Positions 1-10,473 of a stretch of 64,000 bases of DNA are shown one piece after another (the stretch's first letter is position 1; each line of letters starts with the position of its first letter). Location: positions 14,019,001 to 14,083,000 of the forward strand of contig CM061099.1 of assembly GCA_030770545.1 (NCBI GenBank). The letters run 5' to 3'. The translations under genes and the position numbers were made by a program. The notes under the pieces were generated by a model that made no database searches, was not told the DNA's origin, and saw only the letters and a program-made list of their open reading frames with translations. This stretch comes from Macropodus opercularis (taxonomy: Eukaryota; Chordata; Actinopteri; Anabantiformes; Osphronemidae).

Positions 1-164
1 CTTGGGAAGGCAAAAAAAGTTGACATCATTTCTTAATTAGTGTTTTAAACAAAGAATAATGAAAAGAAAAACTAAAGTCTGACAGAACATCTTTGGGGTA
101 TTTTGAAGCAAAAAGGTAATGAAAGATTTAAATGAATGAATGAAAAAGGTTTCATTGCACTTAC

Positions 165-322
165 ATGTTGCTCCAGAGTCTTGTATCATCTGTCTCCATG
201 CATCAAACTCACGTCTGAGTATGAAGAACATATTGAACCCGTCTCCTAAAATTCTATGAAAAGTCGATGAGGTCAATGCAGGGACGCACCTTCTCCTCGA
301 ACTGTTGGTTCAGGCTGTTCAT
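165..322 (-). pseudogene. GTPase-deleted Mx, copy 1 (only the fused exon 1/8 in window)
   Basis: ATG at 322-320 starts the normal Mx exon 1 for 20 codons (MNSLNQQFEEKVRP...). An 11-nt filler then joins it to exon 8 near residue 357 of the intact protein, and the reading frame hits TAG at 256-254. The exon 8 frame is open again from an in-frame ATG at 231-229 to the splice donor at 164. Exons 9-12 of this copy would lie left of the window. Confidence 0.9.
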
Positions 323-429
323 GGCGACTGGATCTGTCCAGAAGCTGTGAGGTTTAGACTGTTACAGGATGCCGACGCTGTGAGTGAGTGAGGCAGTGAT
401 GCTCACACCGGCTGAGGCAGATTCACTTA

Positions 430-443
430 GGTTTCGTTTCTTT
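430..443 (-). promoter_or_regulatory. ISRE of truncated Mx, copy 1
   Basis: Minus-strand AAAGAAACGAAACC, 108 bp upstream of the fused exon's ATG. It fits the ISRE form GAAA-N-GAAAC and is a better match than the element of the intact gene. Confidence 0.7.
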
Positions 444-1360
444 AACTTTCATTACTATGCGTCAAGTTATTTTTATTACAGCTTCCACAGTTAGTCACTA
501 GGTTAAGATCAGACCTTGGATCAGGACTAAAATTCACACAGCAGCATATGTGCATACAGTTAAATGAGCTCCACCAACAAACCTCCAAGAACAAACAGCA
601 GCATTTGATAAATGTCTTTATATTGATGTAAACTGACTCAGGTTTCAGTGTGAAGCACACAGAAACAGGTTTTCTCTGTTGTTGTCAGTAAACAGTCATG
701 AAATATCTTAATGACGTTGCCCCAAACTCAAAGAAAGGACTGACATGTCAAATGTTCATGCCTTGAGAACCAACAAATGTCACCACCACCTGGAGCAGTG
801 TAACAAAACGTTGACATGAAGGCTTCACTCCACTCTTCACATTTCACTGCTGCATTGTAACCTGCATGGGTTTACTACAGAAGAGAAACAAAACAACCTT
901 GACAATGTCGCCATCTTGTGGCTGCAGGGCATCACTAGTATCATGTGGTCTTTCTCTTAGAGAACATGGTTTGTGGAGCTGAAGCTTGGTGCCTGTTTAT
1001 TCCTTAGTTTTTTTGGAGCTAGCTGTTGGCTGTTGTGCAGAGTAAACTGTGTTTAGCAGACACAGAAAACCAGCTAGAACATCTAAGACCTGCTGTTGTG
1101 GATAGAGCTCAGAAAAGCAGCCAGACCATTTCAGAACGCTCCCTTTAAGTTTGGACTTAGTTGCATTTGGACTTCGTTTTCTGTTACTTGAGTCTTTTAG
1201 TCATTTATAGGATCCATCGCTGGCTAAACACACCTCATCTCAGTTCATCACAATCAAATGGACACAGATAACCTGGCAAGTATTTCAAAAGCGTTATTTA
1301 TTCTCTTATTGTTCAAATTCACTGTAGACACATTTTCTAAAGATACAAAAAACTGCATAT
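444..1360. other. Spacer between truncated Mx promoter and gene Y 3' end
   Basis: No gene recognised. A 72-codon open stretch on minus (442-660) has no supporting feature. Equivalent spacers: 9,492-10,408, 18,541-19,457, 32,437-33,346, 46,366-47,282. A diverged relative of 637-1,215 lies at 53,435-54,060. Confidence 0.6.
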
Positions 1361-1425
1361 TTTATTAAACTGTACATTTCAAAATGAAAAAAGTCACAGA
1401 CTCCAGCACATACATTCAGTCTTAT

Positions 1426-4400
1426 CTAATGCAAAAGTTCAACAATAACACATTTAGGTTGACAAGAAAACTGCAGACGATGGCTCTGGCTCTGGCGTCG
1501 ATGTAAACCATCCTCCAGCTCATCAGGAGGAAAAAGGTTCCAGTCTAAGGAAGAGAACAGAGATGATGCCCAGGTATCAGGACCAGAATATCAACGAAAA
1601 CAACAACAAAAAGCAGAATCACACTAGATTTTCACATCTACTCTACATGAGATCATAAGATTAAATCAATTGACTTATATACGTGCTAAGCCACACTTCA
1701 CACTGGCCTCCAACCTTTTCTCTTCCTTCCTCTGAATATAATAAAAAGGGGACTAATTATTATTTTTACATAAAATTTTATTGTAAATAAAAATGTATTT
1801 GCTTGTATATTCTACAAAGTCAAGTAGAAGTCTAGCAAGAAAATGTGAGTGGAAGACTGGATATCACAATAAATCTGTTAAAACATTAGATAAAATATTT
1901 ACCTTCCGCATGAGCTGCTCCAGGTTTGGTGTTGGCCTCCAACCTCTTCTCCTCCTTTCTCTGCATCTACATGTGAATAAAAGTCGTAATTTTTAAATTA
2001 TTAAACATTTCTGCTCAACTACCTTCTTCCAAGTCAAGTGCCAGAATAAAAAGAGCTGAAGATTGAACATCTCATTAAACCTGTCAAAACATTAGATACC
2101 GTTATATTCACCTTCCGCATGAGCTGCTCCAGGTTTTGTGCTGCCGTCCAAACTCGTCTCCTTCCTCTAAACCTGTAATGTACAATAAGCACAGTTAATT
2201 TTCTATTTGCATTCAATTTAAATGTAAAACAACAACAACAGCCACAATAAATCTGTAAACTGTGACTATATGACATACTGCTGTAATAAGAGGAATTCTA
2301 ACACTCCTAGCTCTGACCAACCAGTCAGGCTCACCATCGCTGTGAAGAAAGACTGTCATGTTACCTGCCCCGCCAGACGCTAGGGCTACTTGCATGAGGT
2401 GTCGACAGCCCTGCCAGACGCAAAACGCAGCCTTCAGGGTGAAAGAAACGTCGAACCGACCACCATGCTGAAATATAAAAAGAAATAAAAACAGTTTCAG
2501 CAACAGCATGAGGTGATCTGGGTTTTGTGTTGGCCTTTAACCATATAAATGTGAAATGTATATAAGTACAGTGAAGTTGTATATGTGCAACACATTTGAA
2601 TGTAAAAAAACACAAAGACAATCACAATTAATCTGTAAACTGTGACTATATGAAATACTGCTGTAATAAGATTAAATCTAACACTCACCTTTCTGTCCAC
2701 AGTCAACAGCTACTGAAGCAGGTCAATGGAAAACACGGTCAGTAAATCAGTGGCCTTGACCAGGACTAGGACTACAGACAACCATGTGCCCCCCTATAAC
2801 ACATGATGTTGCAGTCCACTCCTTTTCTGCCACTGAGGAGCTTCACTGGGAGGACACGACGCACGTCTCCAGCATCACCATCGCTGTGAAGAAAGACTGT
2901 CATGTTACCTGCCCCGCCAGACGCTAGGGCTACTTGCATGAGGTGTCGACAGCCCTGCCAGACGCAAAACGCAGCCTTTAGGGAGAAAGAAACGTCGAAC
3001 CGACCACCATGCTGAAATATAAAAAGAAATAAAAACAGTTTTAGCAAGAGCTTGAGGTGATCTGGGTTTTGTGTTGGCCTCTAACCATATAAATGTGAAA
3101 TGTATATAAGTACAGTGAAGTTGTATATGTGCAATACATTTGAATGTAAAAAAACACAAAGACAATCACAATTAATTTGTAAACTGTGACTATATGAAAT
3201 ACTGCTGTAATAAGATTAAATCTAACACTCACCTTTCTGTCCACAGTCAACAGCTACTGAAGCAGGTCAATGGAAAACACGGTCAGTAAATCAGTGGCCT
3301 TGACCAGGACTAGGACTACAGACAACCATGTGCCCCCCTATAACACATGATGTTGCAGTCCACTCCTTTTCTGCCACTGAGGAGCTTCACTGGGAGGACA
3401 CGACGCACGTCTCCAGCACCAGTGTGACTGTACTTACCTCTGACCAACCAGTCAGGCTCACCATCGCTGTGAAGAAAGACTGTCATGTTACCTGCCCCGC
3501 CAGACGCTAGGGCTACTTGCATGAGGTGTCGACAGCCCTGCCAGACGCAAAACGCAGCCTTCAGGGAGAAAGAAACGTCGAACTGACCACCATGCTGAAA
3601 TATAAAAAGAACGCAAACAGGTCCCAGCGCCAGATGCTACCTGGGACGGGAGCTGCCCCGCCAGACGCGAAGGCTAGTTCTCAGGGTCAAAAGCTTCATT
3701 CAAGTTATAAAACCACAATTTGAAAAGACAAAGAAATTGCAAAGACAGGCCCCAGTGCCAGGCGCCATCTGGGGTGTCCTGTCACATACAAAGACAGTGG
3801 GACAAACTGGCCCTGCAAGGCGCAAAGGCCAGTCATCCATGGATGAAAGGTTACTGCTCCTATTGTGCCAGATGCTCAGGTGTAAAATCTGTGGTTTTGC
3901 ACCCTTTAGCACAGGGATGGACAATCCTGGTCCTCCGGGGCCACTGCCCTGCTGGTTTTCCAACTCTCCCTGCTGATTACCTTGATCAGCTGTGTCAGTG
4001 ATCAGGTAAGGTCAGTCAATTAGCGGCTGCTCATCAAGCTAATCAGTAGTAGCCAGCGAAGGGACAATTGGTAAATCAGCAGGACAGTGGCCCTGGAGGA
4101 CCAGCAATGGACACCCCTGCTTTAGAGCAATGTTAGTCTGAGACACTTAGTCATCAGACCCACCTTGGCCTCTTAGAAGCAGGTCCCTCCTCATCATCGT
4201 CATCCCTACCTCTACCGCTGGAAGAAGATGAAGAAACCAGCTCCGCTTCGTCCTCAAAAGATGCAGCGGACCCAAAGGAGCTGGCTCCATCATCCTCCTC
4301 ACCCTCGCTGTCCACTCCAGAGTCCGAGTCCATGTCCAAGTCCTGAAAAACAGGAGGAGGGACATGACCAGCACGGGGAGCACAACAAGGGCCACGACAG

Positions 4401-6029
4401 GGAGGGTCAGCAGGAGCGCGGTAAAAAGGAGGAACAAAAGCAGGCATCAGAGGGTAAGCAGGAGCAGGGTAAGCAGGAGCAGGGTAAATAGGAGGAACAA
4501 ACGGAGGAATCAGAGGGTAAGCTGGACCAGGGTAAGCAGGAGCAGGGTAAAAAGGAGGAACAAACGGAGGAATCAGAGGGTAAGCAGGAGCGGGGTAAAG
4601 AGGAGGAACAAACGGAGGAATCAGAGGGTAAGCAGGGTAAGCATAAGGAGGAGCGTAAAAAGGAGGATAAGCGTAGGGCACAAAGGGAAAAGGAGAGGGA
4701 GGACGGGGTGGAAAGGGAGGACGGGGTGGAGGGACCCACGGACCATCTCCACCACCTGCCTCCCACAATACTTCACCGTCCAATCCAACGCCGACATCAG
4801 GGGGAAGCTGAGGATCGGCGACGACGTCTTCAGGCCTAAAGGCACCACCTGCCAGTAAATAACAGACAACATGTCACACTTAGCTTGACCATCACTGGAG
4901 TCATGGACCCTGCTGTATCTAAAGACGTTGACGTTAGCTGACCAGCAACAATATTTGTTGATGAATAACACAATCATCTAAATGTAGTTTTAATAATAAC
5001 AATACAAGTGAAGCTGTGGTATCATCATTATTATTATTGTGACATATGTCATTATTAAATCATTACTACACAGTTTCTACCAAAAGGCAACAACAGAAAC
5101 ACACAAACTGGGTTTTCTGTGGACTAATCAGGTCTCTTAACACTGGTTACACCACATTTTCAGACAACCCAGATTTGTGTTTCACAGCACCTTCATTCAA
5201 ACAACAGGAGGCAATTGCAGCACATTCATCACCTTGTAGTAAATTCTACAGCATGTTGTGGTTCTGTTGTTACTCTGATCATATGACAGGTTGAGATCAC
5301 ATGATGCTGCGTTCATTCACATCAACAATTGTTTAGGGCGCTTTTAACTCTTTTAGCAATGACAAAGTGACATGTGAACAGCAACAGCGTGAATCCTTCT
5401 GAACAGCTCTGGGTTTGACACCATGGTCATCGTTGCCATGGTGCTCCAGAAAATGTCAGCATTTTTCAAGAAAAGGCCCAGTCGCCATTTTGCAAGAACC
5501 AAATCAGACAATAAACTTGATACAGCTTCATATTTCAAATGACAGTTCATTTGTCAATTGCACATTGAGCAGCCAATTGTAAAATGCACTTTCAAATTAC
5601 ATGACATCACATTGAATTGACATTTGAATATTACCTACAAAAAGCCACGACAATGTGAAATGCTAATGATTAGCTTTTATTAAAAATTGCCAATTGCAAA
5701 ATGTATTTTCAAATTACATGACCAAATTGCATATTGAATAGCCAATTAACAAATAAATTCCCATTTGAATTATGAGCCTGATAAATGTCCACACAAAACA
5801 ACGTTTCTAAATCGCTACACATTCCTCACGTTTCCCGGTAACATCCCTCCATGAAGCATCGGTATTTACACAGAAAAGACATTTTTTTCACTTTACCAAT
5901 AATCTTGTACTTTCCTAAGTTTCAAGTCAAGTTGCAGACTCTCAGTGAGACATAGAGGCGCTGCCTACCTGCGTAAAGGCGGGGGTCACCTTCGGCCAGC
6001 GGGCTCCTGGGGCGTCCGAGAGGCTCCAT
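1426..6029 (-). CDS. Gene Y, copy 1: Pro/Tyr-rich acidic protein, unrecognised
   Basis: Exon 1 5969-6029 (MEPLGRPRSPLAEGDPRLYA) is spliced by a clean donor to exon 2 at 4154-4848. The junction keeps frame, and exon 2 is open to a TGA at 4156-4154: 251 aa if no later splice is used. Order: Gly/Pro-rich head, about residues 55-180 Pro/Tyr-rich with four copies of an AYPLIPPFVPP-type repeat, 188-240 acidic and Ser-rich, and a basic end KRPRWV that could be a nuclear signal. A donor-like AG|GTGGGT just before the stop could instead lead to downstream exons: cassettes at 2365-2467, 2909-3011 and 3492-3594, NLEQLMRK-type exons at 2112-2166 and 1903-1960, and a last exon 1426-1544 (DWNLFPPDELEDG...), then AATAAA at 1366-1361. 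I do not recognise the family. The joining of exons after exon 2 is inferred. Confidence 0.65.
2270..3720 (-). repeat. Gene Y exon-cassette tandem repeat, copy 1
   Basis: Three tandem segments, 544 and 583 bp apart, each with a 103-nt exon-like block flanked by TATATTTCAG and a GTAACA donor: 2365-2467, 2909-3011, 3492-3594. The frame HGGRFDVSF(T/S)LKAAFCVWQGC is kept in each, except that the third has Gln for Arg. Cassettes differ by a roughly 40-bp block that holds the EPDWLVRG segment. Two more degenerate relatives lie further upstream in the gene (3,630-3,900). Confidence 0.75.
3912..4119. mobile_element. hAT-like MITE in gene Y intron, copy 1
   Basis: 208-bp element with inverted ends CAGGGATGGACA / TGGACACCCCTG and further inverted similarity inside (CTGGTCCTCC, GGGCCACTG, CCTGCTG). 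Flanks CTTTAGCA and CTTTAGAG look like a decayed 8-bp target duplication, as in the hAT superfamily. No coding capacity. Confidence 0.75.
5525..5780 (-). repeat. Diverged AT-rich duplication in gene Y intron 1
   Basis: Two imperfect copies of a 70-90 bp AT-rich segment, each with a GCCAATTG start, TTTCAAATTACATGAC core and an end rich in CAATT/AATTG, so the stretch can also fold on itself. Present in all copies (for example 14,573-14,828, 23,622-23,877, 37,511-37,766, 52,004-52,259 and, inverted, 61,306-61,560). Possibly an old transposon fragment; the family is not recognised. Confidence 0.5.
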
Positions 6030-6116
6030 GATTCCAGCAACACAAGTCGTTGACCTCGAGGTTGGTTCGGTTGTCGGTGTGAAAGTCTCCGGCTCAAAAA
6101 ACCAAGCGCAAAGGGG

Positions 6117-6180
6117 AAACGTCAGAGGCCCGAGCTTCTTTTATACGCTCGCTTCACGTCACCGTTCTGTTGCCATGACT
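6117..6180 (-). promoter_or_regulatory. Gene Y promoter, copy 1
   Basis: TATAAAAG on minus at 6138-6145, CRE cores at 6156-6161 and 6119-6124; same arrangement as in the inverted copy. Confidence 0.65.
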
Positions 6181-6655
6181 CTGACGCACGGACACGGACG
6201 TGCGTAAACACGTAAGATTGTCTCCCTGTCTGTGGTTGAGACGCTGCTGCACCAGCAGACGTCTCCATAAAACAAGACTGAGGCCGCCGGAGTCATAACA
6301 GCTCTTCAGTAGTGCTCCACAGTGTTGATGTAATGGATCAAAAGCAGCGTTAAAGTCCAAATGATTATGTTTCTCTTTCTACCACCGTGTTAGCTAACAT
6401 TAGCTAATTTAGCTAACTGTTGCGTTAGCATTTAAGTAACCACATATTGGCATTGAGCATTTTACTCATATCACTTTATATGAGGATGAAACTGTATTAT
6501 GTCGTTGACATATTGACTTAGCCTTTAAAAGTTGCAGCTGCTAGCAGAAAATGTCGCTGTGCTCTCGCTGGAGCAGTTGCTGGATGTTTCCTTCTGCTGC
6601 ATCACACACTTGCCCGCCAAGCCACAGCCGATAAACTCGCTACGGTCTCGCGTGT

Positions 6656-6665
6656 TCTCGCGAGA
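6656..6665. promoter_or_regulatory. CGCG palindrome TCTCGCGAGA, copy 1
   Basis: Perfect palindrome of the class bound by BANP at unmethylated CpG promoters in vertebrates, about 510 bp upstream of the gene Y TATA box. A second CTCGCG lies 12 bp away. Confidence 0.5.
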
Positions 6666-7224
6666 TTACACCATCCACACAATGTATTACGAGATCTACA
6701 TACTGTCTATTTTGAGATCTGAATAGAACCGCTAAATAGAAATGAACTACGGAAAGTAATATATCTTTATTATAAATTAACACTAGGAAATGACATGTTT
6801 AATTGTATAACAATAAATACAGTCTTTTAAACAAATTAACAATAATGTTAATACATGATGAAGACAACGTGTTATTATAACATCTTAGTATTTTGATAAC
6901 CTTATCAGCAAGATCAGGAAATGTTGTTCCAATGTTACACCAATGTCACAAAAACAACCGACTATTATTTGAGCCACATTTTAAGGTTGAAGGTGAGTTT
7001 TATACCTGCTGGGTAACGGTTAACTGTAGAGTGTCATGGTTTTCTGTCTATGTGATCAACTTGGTCTTTCTTTCAGAGGCAGTTGAAGTTTCTAGACAAA
7101 AGCCTCCAGCAACGGTCTCACCTTTTATACTTCATAAGTAATATTTTAAGTGTTTATCTCAGTTTTGTTTTATTCTGTTGTTTTGACATTTTATTTTTAG
7201 CCAAACGGTTAATGAATAATAGCA

Positions 7225-7266
7225 TTATAATAATAATATTATAATAATAATAATATTATATTAGTA
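7225..7266. repeat. TAA/ATT microsatellite
   Basis: Imperfect run of TAA and ATT trinucleotides. Present in every unit; in the inverted copy (near 59,820-59,860) it has a different arrangement with a longer uninterrupted ATT run. Confidence 0.7.
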
Positions 7267-7984
7267 TTTCGGAGGGTTGTGAAGTATGAGGTTAAAGAAT
7301 ATTAAAAGAAGATAGACAGAAGACAGAAAGCGGTGAATATGTGAAATATTAACATCACTTAAGTCTCATTCTGTGAAGGTCTGCCTCTTGCTGATCTTCT
7401 TTTGCCCCTGGGACCAGGCGATGTCAGCGCTGTTGTGAGAGTTAAACTATTTTCAATGAGGCCTTAAGAAGAAGCCTCTACTGTCTTTTTCTTACAGGAG
7501 AGAGTGCTTTGGTGCAGTATGTAGATATTCTCTTCTGTAGCCCCACAGACGACCTTCATGTGACATTGTGATTTACTCTGCTTGTTCTTCTTTCTGTTTT
7601 TCTTTTTACGTGAGCGAATAACTTCCTGCTTCTCAACAGCCCAGTGGTTTAGATGCCAGTTGTTTTGCAATGTTACAGTCAAAAGACGCACTTCGCTGAA
7701 TCCTGCTGCTCTGTTGCCTACACCAGGTGATGGTGAACCTCACGACTAGATTGATTCTCTGGAGGGGGAATGCACATTTCACCCTACCCCACAGAAAATG
7801 TATTCATGACCTTTTGCTCCCGAAACAGGGTTGTATGTTGCAGACTGGTGTAGTTCTGTGTTACAAGAATAATATTCACAGACAATCTGTTGCGTTGGAG
7901 TCTTTATTGTGTCACTGGTTTCCACAACTTCACTATAAATGCAGCCTTTGTGTTGCGTAAAACCTCAGGCTTTTTAGATGGACA

Positions 7985-9370
7985 CTACAGCTGCATTAAG
8001 TTGAAGTTGTATGAATCCGTAATACAATACTTCAGGCGAATTTGTGCCTCTGACAGGCGTTTGCGGCGTTTCTCAAGTTGGTCCCTCCCTTTTGCTATGT
8101 CGGGGTCTTCCTGAAGCAGTTGCTCAACTTGCTCCGTGTCCTGAAGCTTCTGCAGCATCACCCTGTTCAGCTTGATGCCTGATTCCTGCAGCATGTGGTA
8201 GTGGATCACCAGTGGGATCTGGTCAGCCAGACGCTGAACAAGAATCTAGTTTGGAGAGAAGACACACGATGCTTTAGATTTTTCTTTCCAACCTAAAATG
8301 TTATGAAGCATTTCAACTATACTTACTTCATAATAAGACTTTATATGTCTCATCATTTCTTTCAGCGTGGCCTCGGAATCAGTGATTTGTTTTTGTCCGT
8401 TAGGAGGCGACACTGCTTTTAATGCCTTCAAATATGTCTTGTCCTGGGTGTAAACTGTCAGCTCCATCCTAAACTGAGTCCTCAACATTGACTCTGCTGC
8501 TTTCGCTTCGCTCTCGCTGATATCCTCAATCACCCTCTGAAGATCAAATATACAAGTAAATATTCAGCAATGTTTAGTGATATGGTTACATCAGCACCTG
8601 ACTGTGATTGTTTCACCTGAGCACTTTTGATGAGATGGGGAAGTCCAATAAAGTTGCTCTCTGCCATCTTAAACATCAGTTGTTTCACAATTTCTAAAAG
8701 AAATCCAACATGAAATAAAAAATTCATGGTCAAATCGTGTCAGAATGCAATCACATATTCAGATGGTCTGTACAGCGTGATAACACATACCTGCCACGTC
8801 CTTTAGTTTTAGGACAGCTGGTTCTTCCAGCTGTTTGATCTGGGTCTGCATCATGTTCAAGAAGGTCTTGTAGTTGATAAAACATGGAAGTTCTCTTCCA
8901 CGGTACTTTTGTTCGAACTGAGAGACATCACGCTGAATATTCCCGTTAACTGTAACAGTAACACAGTTGAAGATGAAGCAGACAAAAGAAATGAAGTAGA
9001 CAAATCTTGATTAATAGCAGTTACTGTATAGAGCAAAACATGTGCTGAACTTGGGAAGGCAAAAAAAGTTGACATCATTTCTTAATTAGTGTTTTAAACA
9101 AAGAATAATGAAAAGAAAAACTAAAGTCTGACAGAACACCTTTGGGGTATTTTGAAGCAAAAGGTAATGAAAGATTTAAATGAATGAATGAAAAAGGTTT
9201 CATTGCACTTACATGTTGCTCCAGAGTCTTGTATCATCTGTCTCCATGCATCAAACTCACGTCTGAGTATGAAGAACATATTGAACCCGTCTCCTAAAAT
9301 TCTATGAAAAGTCGATGAGGTCAATGCAGGGACGCACCTTCTCCTCGAACTGTTGGTTCAGGCTGTTCAT
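7985..9370 (-). pseudogene. GTPase-deleted Mx, copy 2 (stalk/GED exons only)
   Basis: Exons on minus: fused 1/8 9213-9370, exon 9 8791-8949, exon 10 8617-8693, exon 11 8327-8536, exon 12 7985-8245. Exon lengths 9-12 equal those of the intact gene and all splice sites are GT-AG. Residues 21 to about 357, the whole GTPase domain, are deleted. From the exon 1 ATG only 22 codons are read. From the ATG at 9279-9277, which matches Met364 of the intact protein, a 257-codon frame runs open to the normal stop, covering the rest of the stalk and the GTPase-effector region. Poly(A) signal at 7903-7908. Either a pseudogene or a source of a stalk-only protein. Confidence 0.9.
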
Positions 9371-9477
9371 GGCGACTGGATCTGTCCAGAAGCTGTGAGG
9401 TTTAGACTGTTACAGGATGCCGACGCTGTGAGTGAGTGAGGCAGTGATGCTCACACCGGCTGAGGCAGATTCACTTA

Positions 9478-9491
9478 GGTTTCGTTTCTTT
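9478..9491 (-). promoter_or_regulatory. ISRE of truncated Mx, copy 2
   Basis: Identical 14-mer to copy 1, at the same distance from the ATG at 9370. Confidence 0.7.
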
Positions 9492-10473
9492 AACTTTCAT
9501 TACTATGCGTCAAGTTATTTTTATTACAGCTTCCACAGTTAGTCACTAGGTTAAGATCAGACCTTGGATCAGGACTAAAATTCACACAGCAGCATATGTG
9601 CATACAGTTAAATGAGCTCCACCAACAAACCTCCAAGAACAAACAGCAGCATTTGATAAATGTCTTTATATTGATGTAAACTGACTCAGGTTTCAGTGTG
9701 AAGCACACAGAAACAGGTTTTCTCTGTTGTTGTCAGTAAACAGTCATGAAATATCTTAATGACGTTGCCCCAAACTCAAAGAAAGGACTGACATGTCAAA
9801 TGTTCATGCCTTGAGAACCAACAAATGTCACCACCACCTGGAGCAGTGTAACAAAACGTTGACATGAAGGCTTCACTCCACTCTTCACATTTCACTGCTG
9901 CATTGTAACCTGCATGGGTTTACTACAGAAGAGAAACAAAACAACCTTGATAATGTCGCCATCTTGTGGCTGCAGGGCATCACTAGTATCATGTGGTCTT
10001 TCTCTTAGAGAACATGGTTTGTGGAGCTGAAGCTTGGTGCCTGTTTATTCCTTAGTTTTTTTGGAGCTAGCTGTTGGCTGTTGTGCAGAGTAAACTGTGT
10101 TTAGCAGACACAGAAAACCAGCTAGAACATCTAAGACCTGCTGTTGTGGATAGAGCTCAGAAAAGCAGCCAGACCATGTCAGAACGCTCCCTTTAAGTTT
10201 GGACTTAGTTGCATTTGGACTTCGTTTTCTGTTACTTGAGTCTTTTAGTCATTTATAGGATCCATCGCTGGCTAAACACACCTCATCTCAGTTCATCACA
10301 ATCAAATGGACACAGATAACCTGGCAAGTATTTCAAAAGCATTATTTATTCTCTTATTGTTCAAATTCACTGTAGACACATTTTCTAAAGATACAAAAAA
10401 CTGCATATTTTATTAAACTGTACATTTCAAAATGAAAAAAGTCACAGACTCCAGCACATACATTCAGTCTTAT

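Larger units (their letters stand above)
6181..7900. other. Spacer between truncated Mx 3' end and gene Y promoter
   Basis: Contains TAGCTAA-rich sequence near 6,390, the CGCG palindrome, an AT-rich (TAA)n stretch near 7,225-7,266, and a Lys/Arg-rich 75-codon open frame on minus (7464-7691) without other support. Equivalents: 15,229-16,949, 24,278-25,997, 43,085-44,775 and, inverted, 59,180-60,889. Confidence 0.6.
1..9049 (-). repeat. Tandem array unit, copy 1 (Mx-stalk pseudogene + gene Y)
   Basis: First of five direct copies of a roughly 9.05-kb unit; base 1 here corresponds to 9,050, 18,099, 31,995 and 45,924. Reading down the minus strand, one whole period holds an interferon-response-like element, a GTPase-deleted Mx, a spacer, a TATA promoter, gene Y and a spacer. 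The window opens inside an intron of one truncated Mx, so the array continues to the left. Copy 1 has private variants, for example one extra A in an A-run near 110-116 and a Gly codon in the proline-rich repeat of gene Y where the other copies have Ala. Confidence 0.97.

Noticed and set aside
2270..3720. CRISPR-like or satellite array
   Set aside because: The repeats are about 540 bp with splice signals and coding-like blocks; no short direct repeats with unique spacers.
4364..4858. 164-codon Arg-rich open frame on plus, repeated in all units
   Set aside because: Antisense shadow of gene Y exon 2; its basic repeats are the complement of the Pro/Tyr repeat, and it has no splice or promoter context.
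4621..4977. 118-codon minus frame (135 in copy 5) through gene Y exon 2 acceptor
   Set aside because: Alternative frame running from intron 1 into exon 2; the spliced frame from exon 1 explains the region better.
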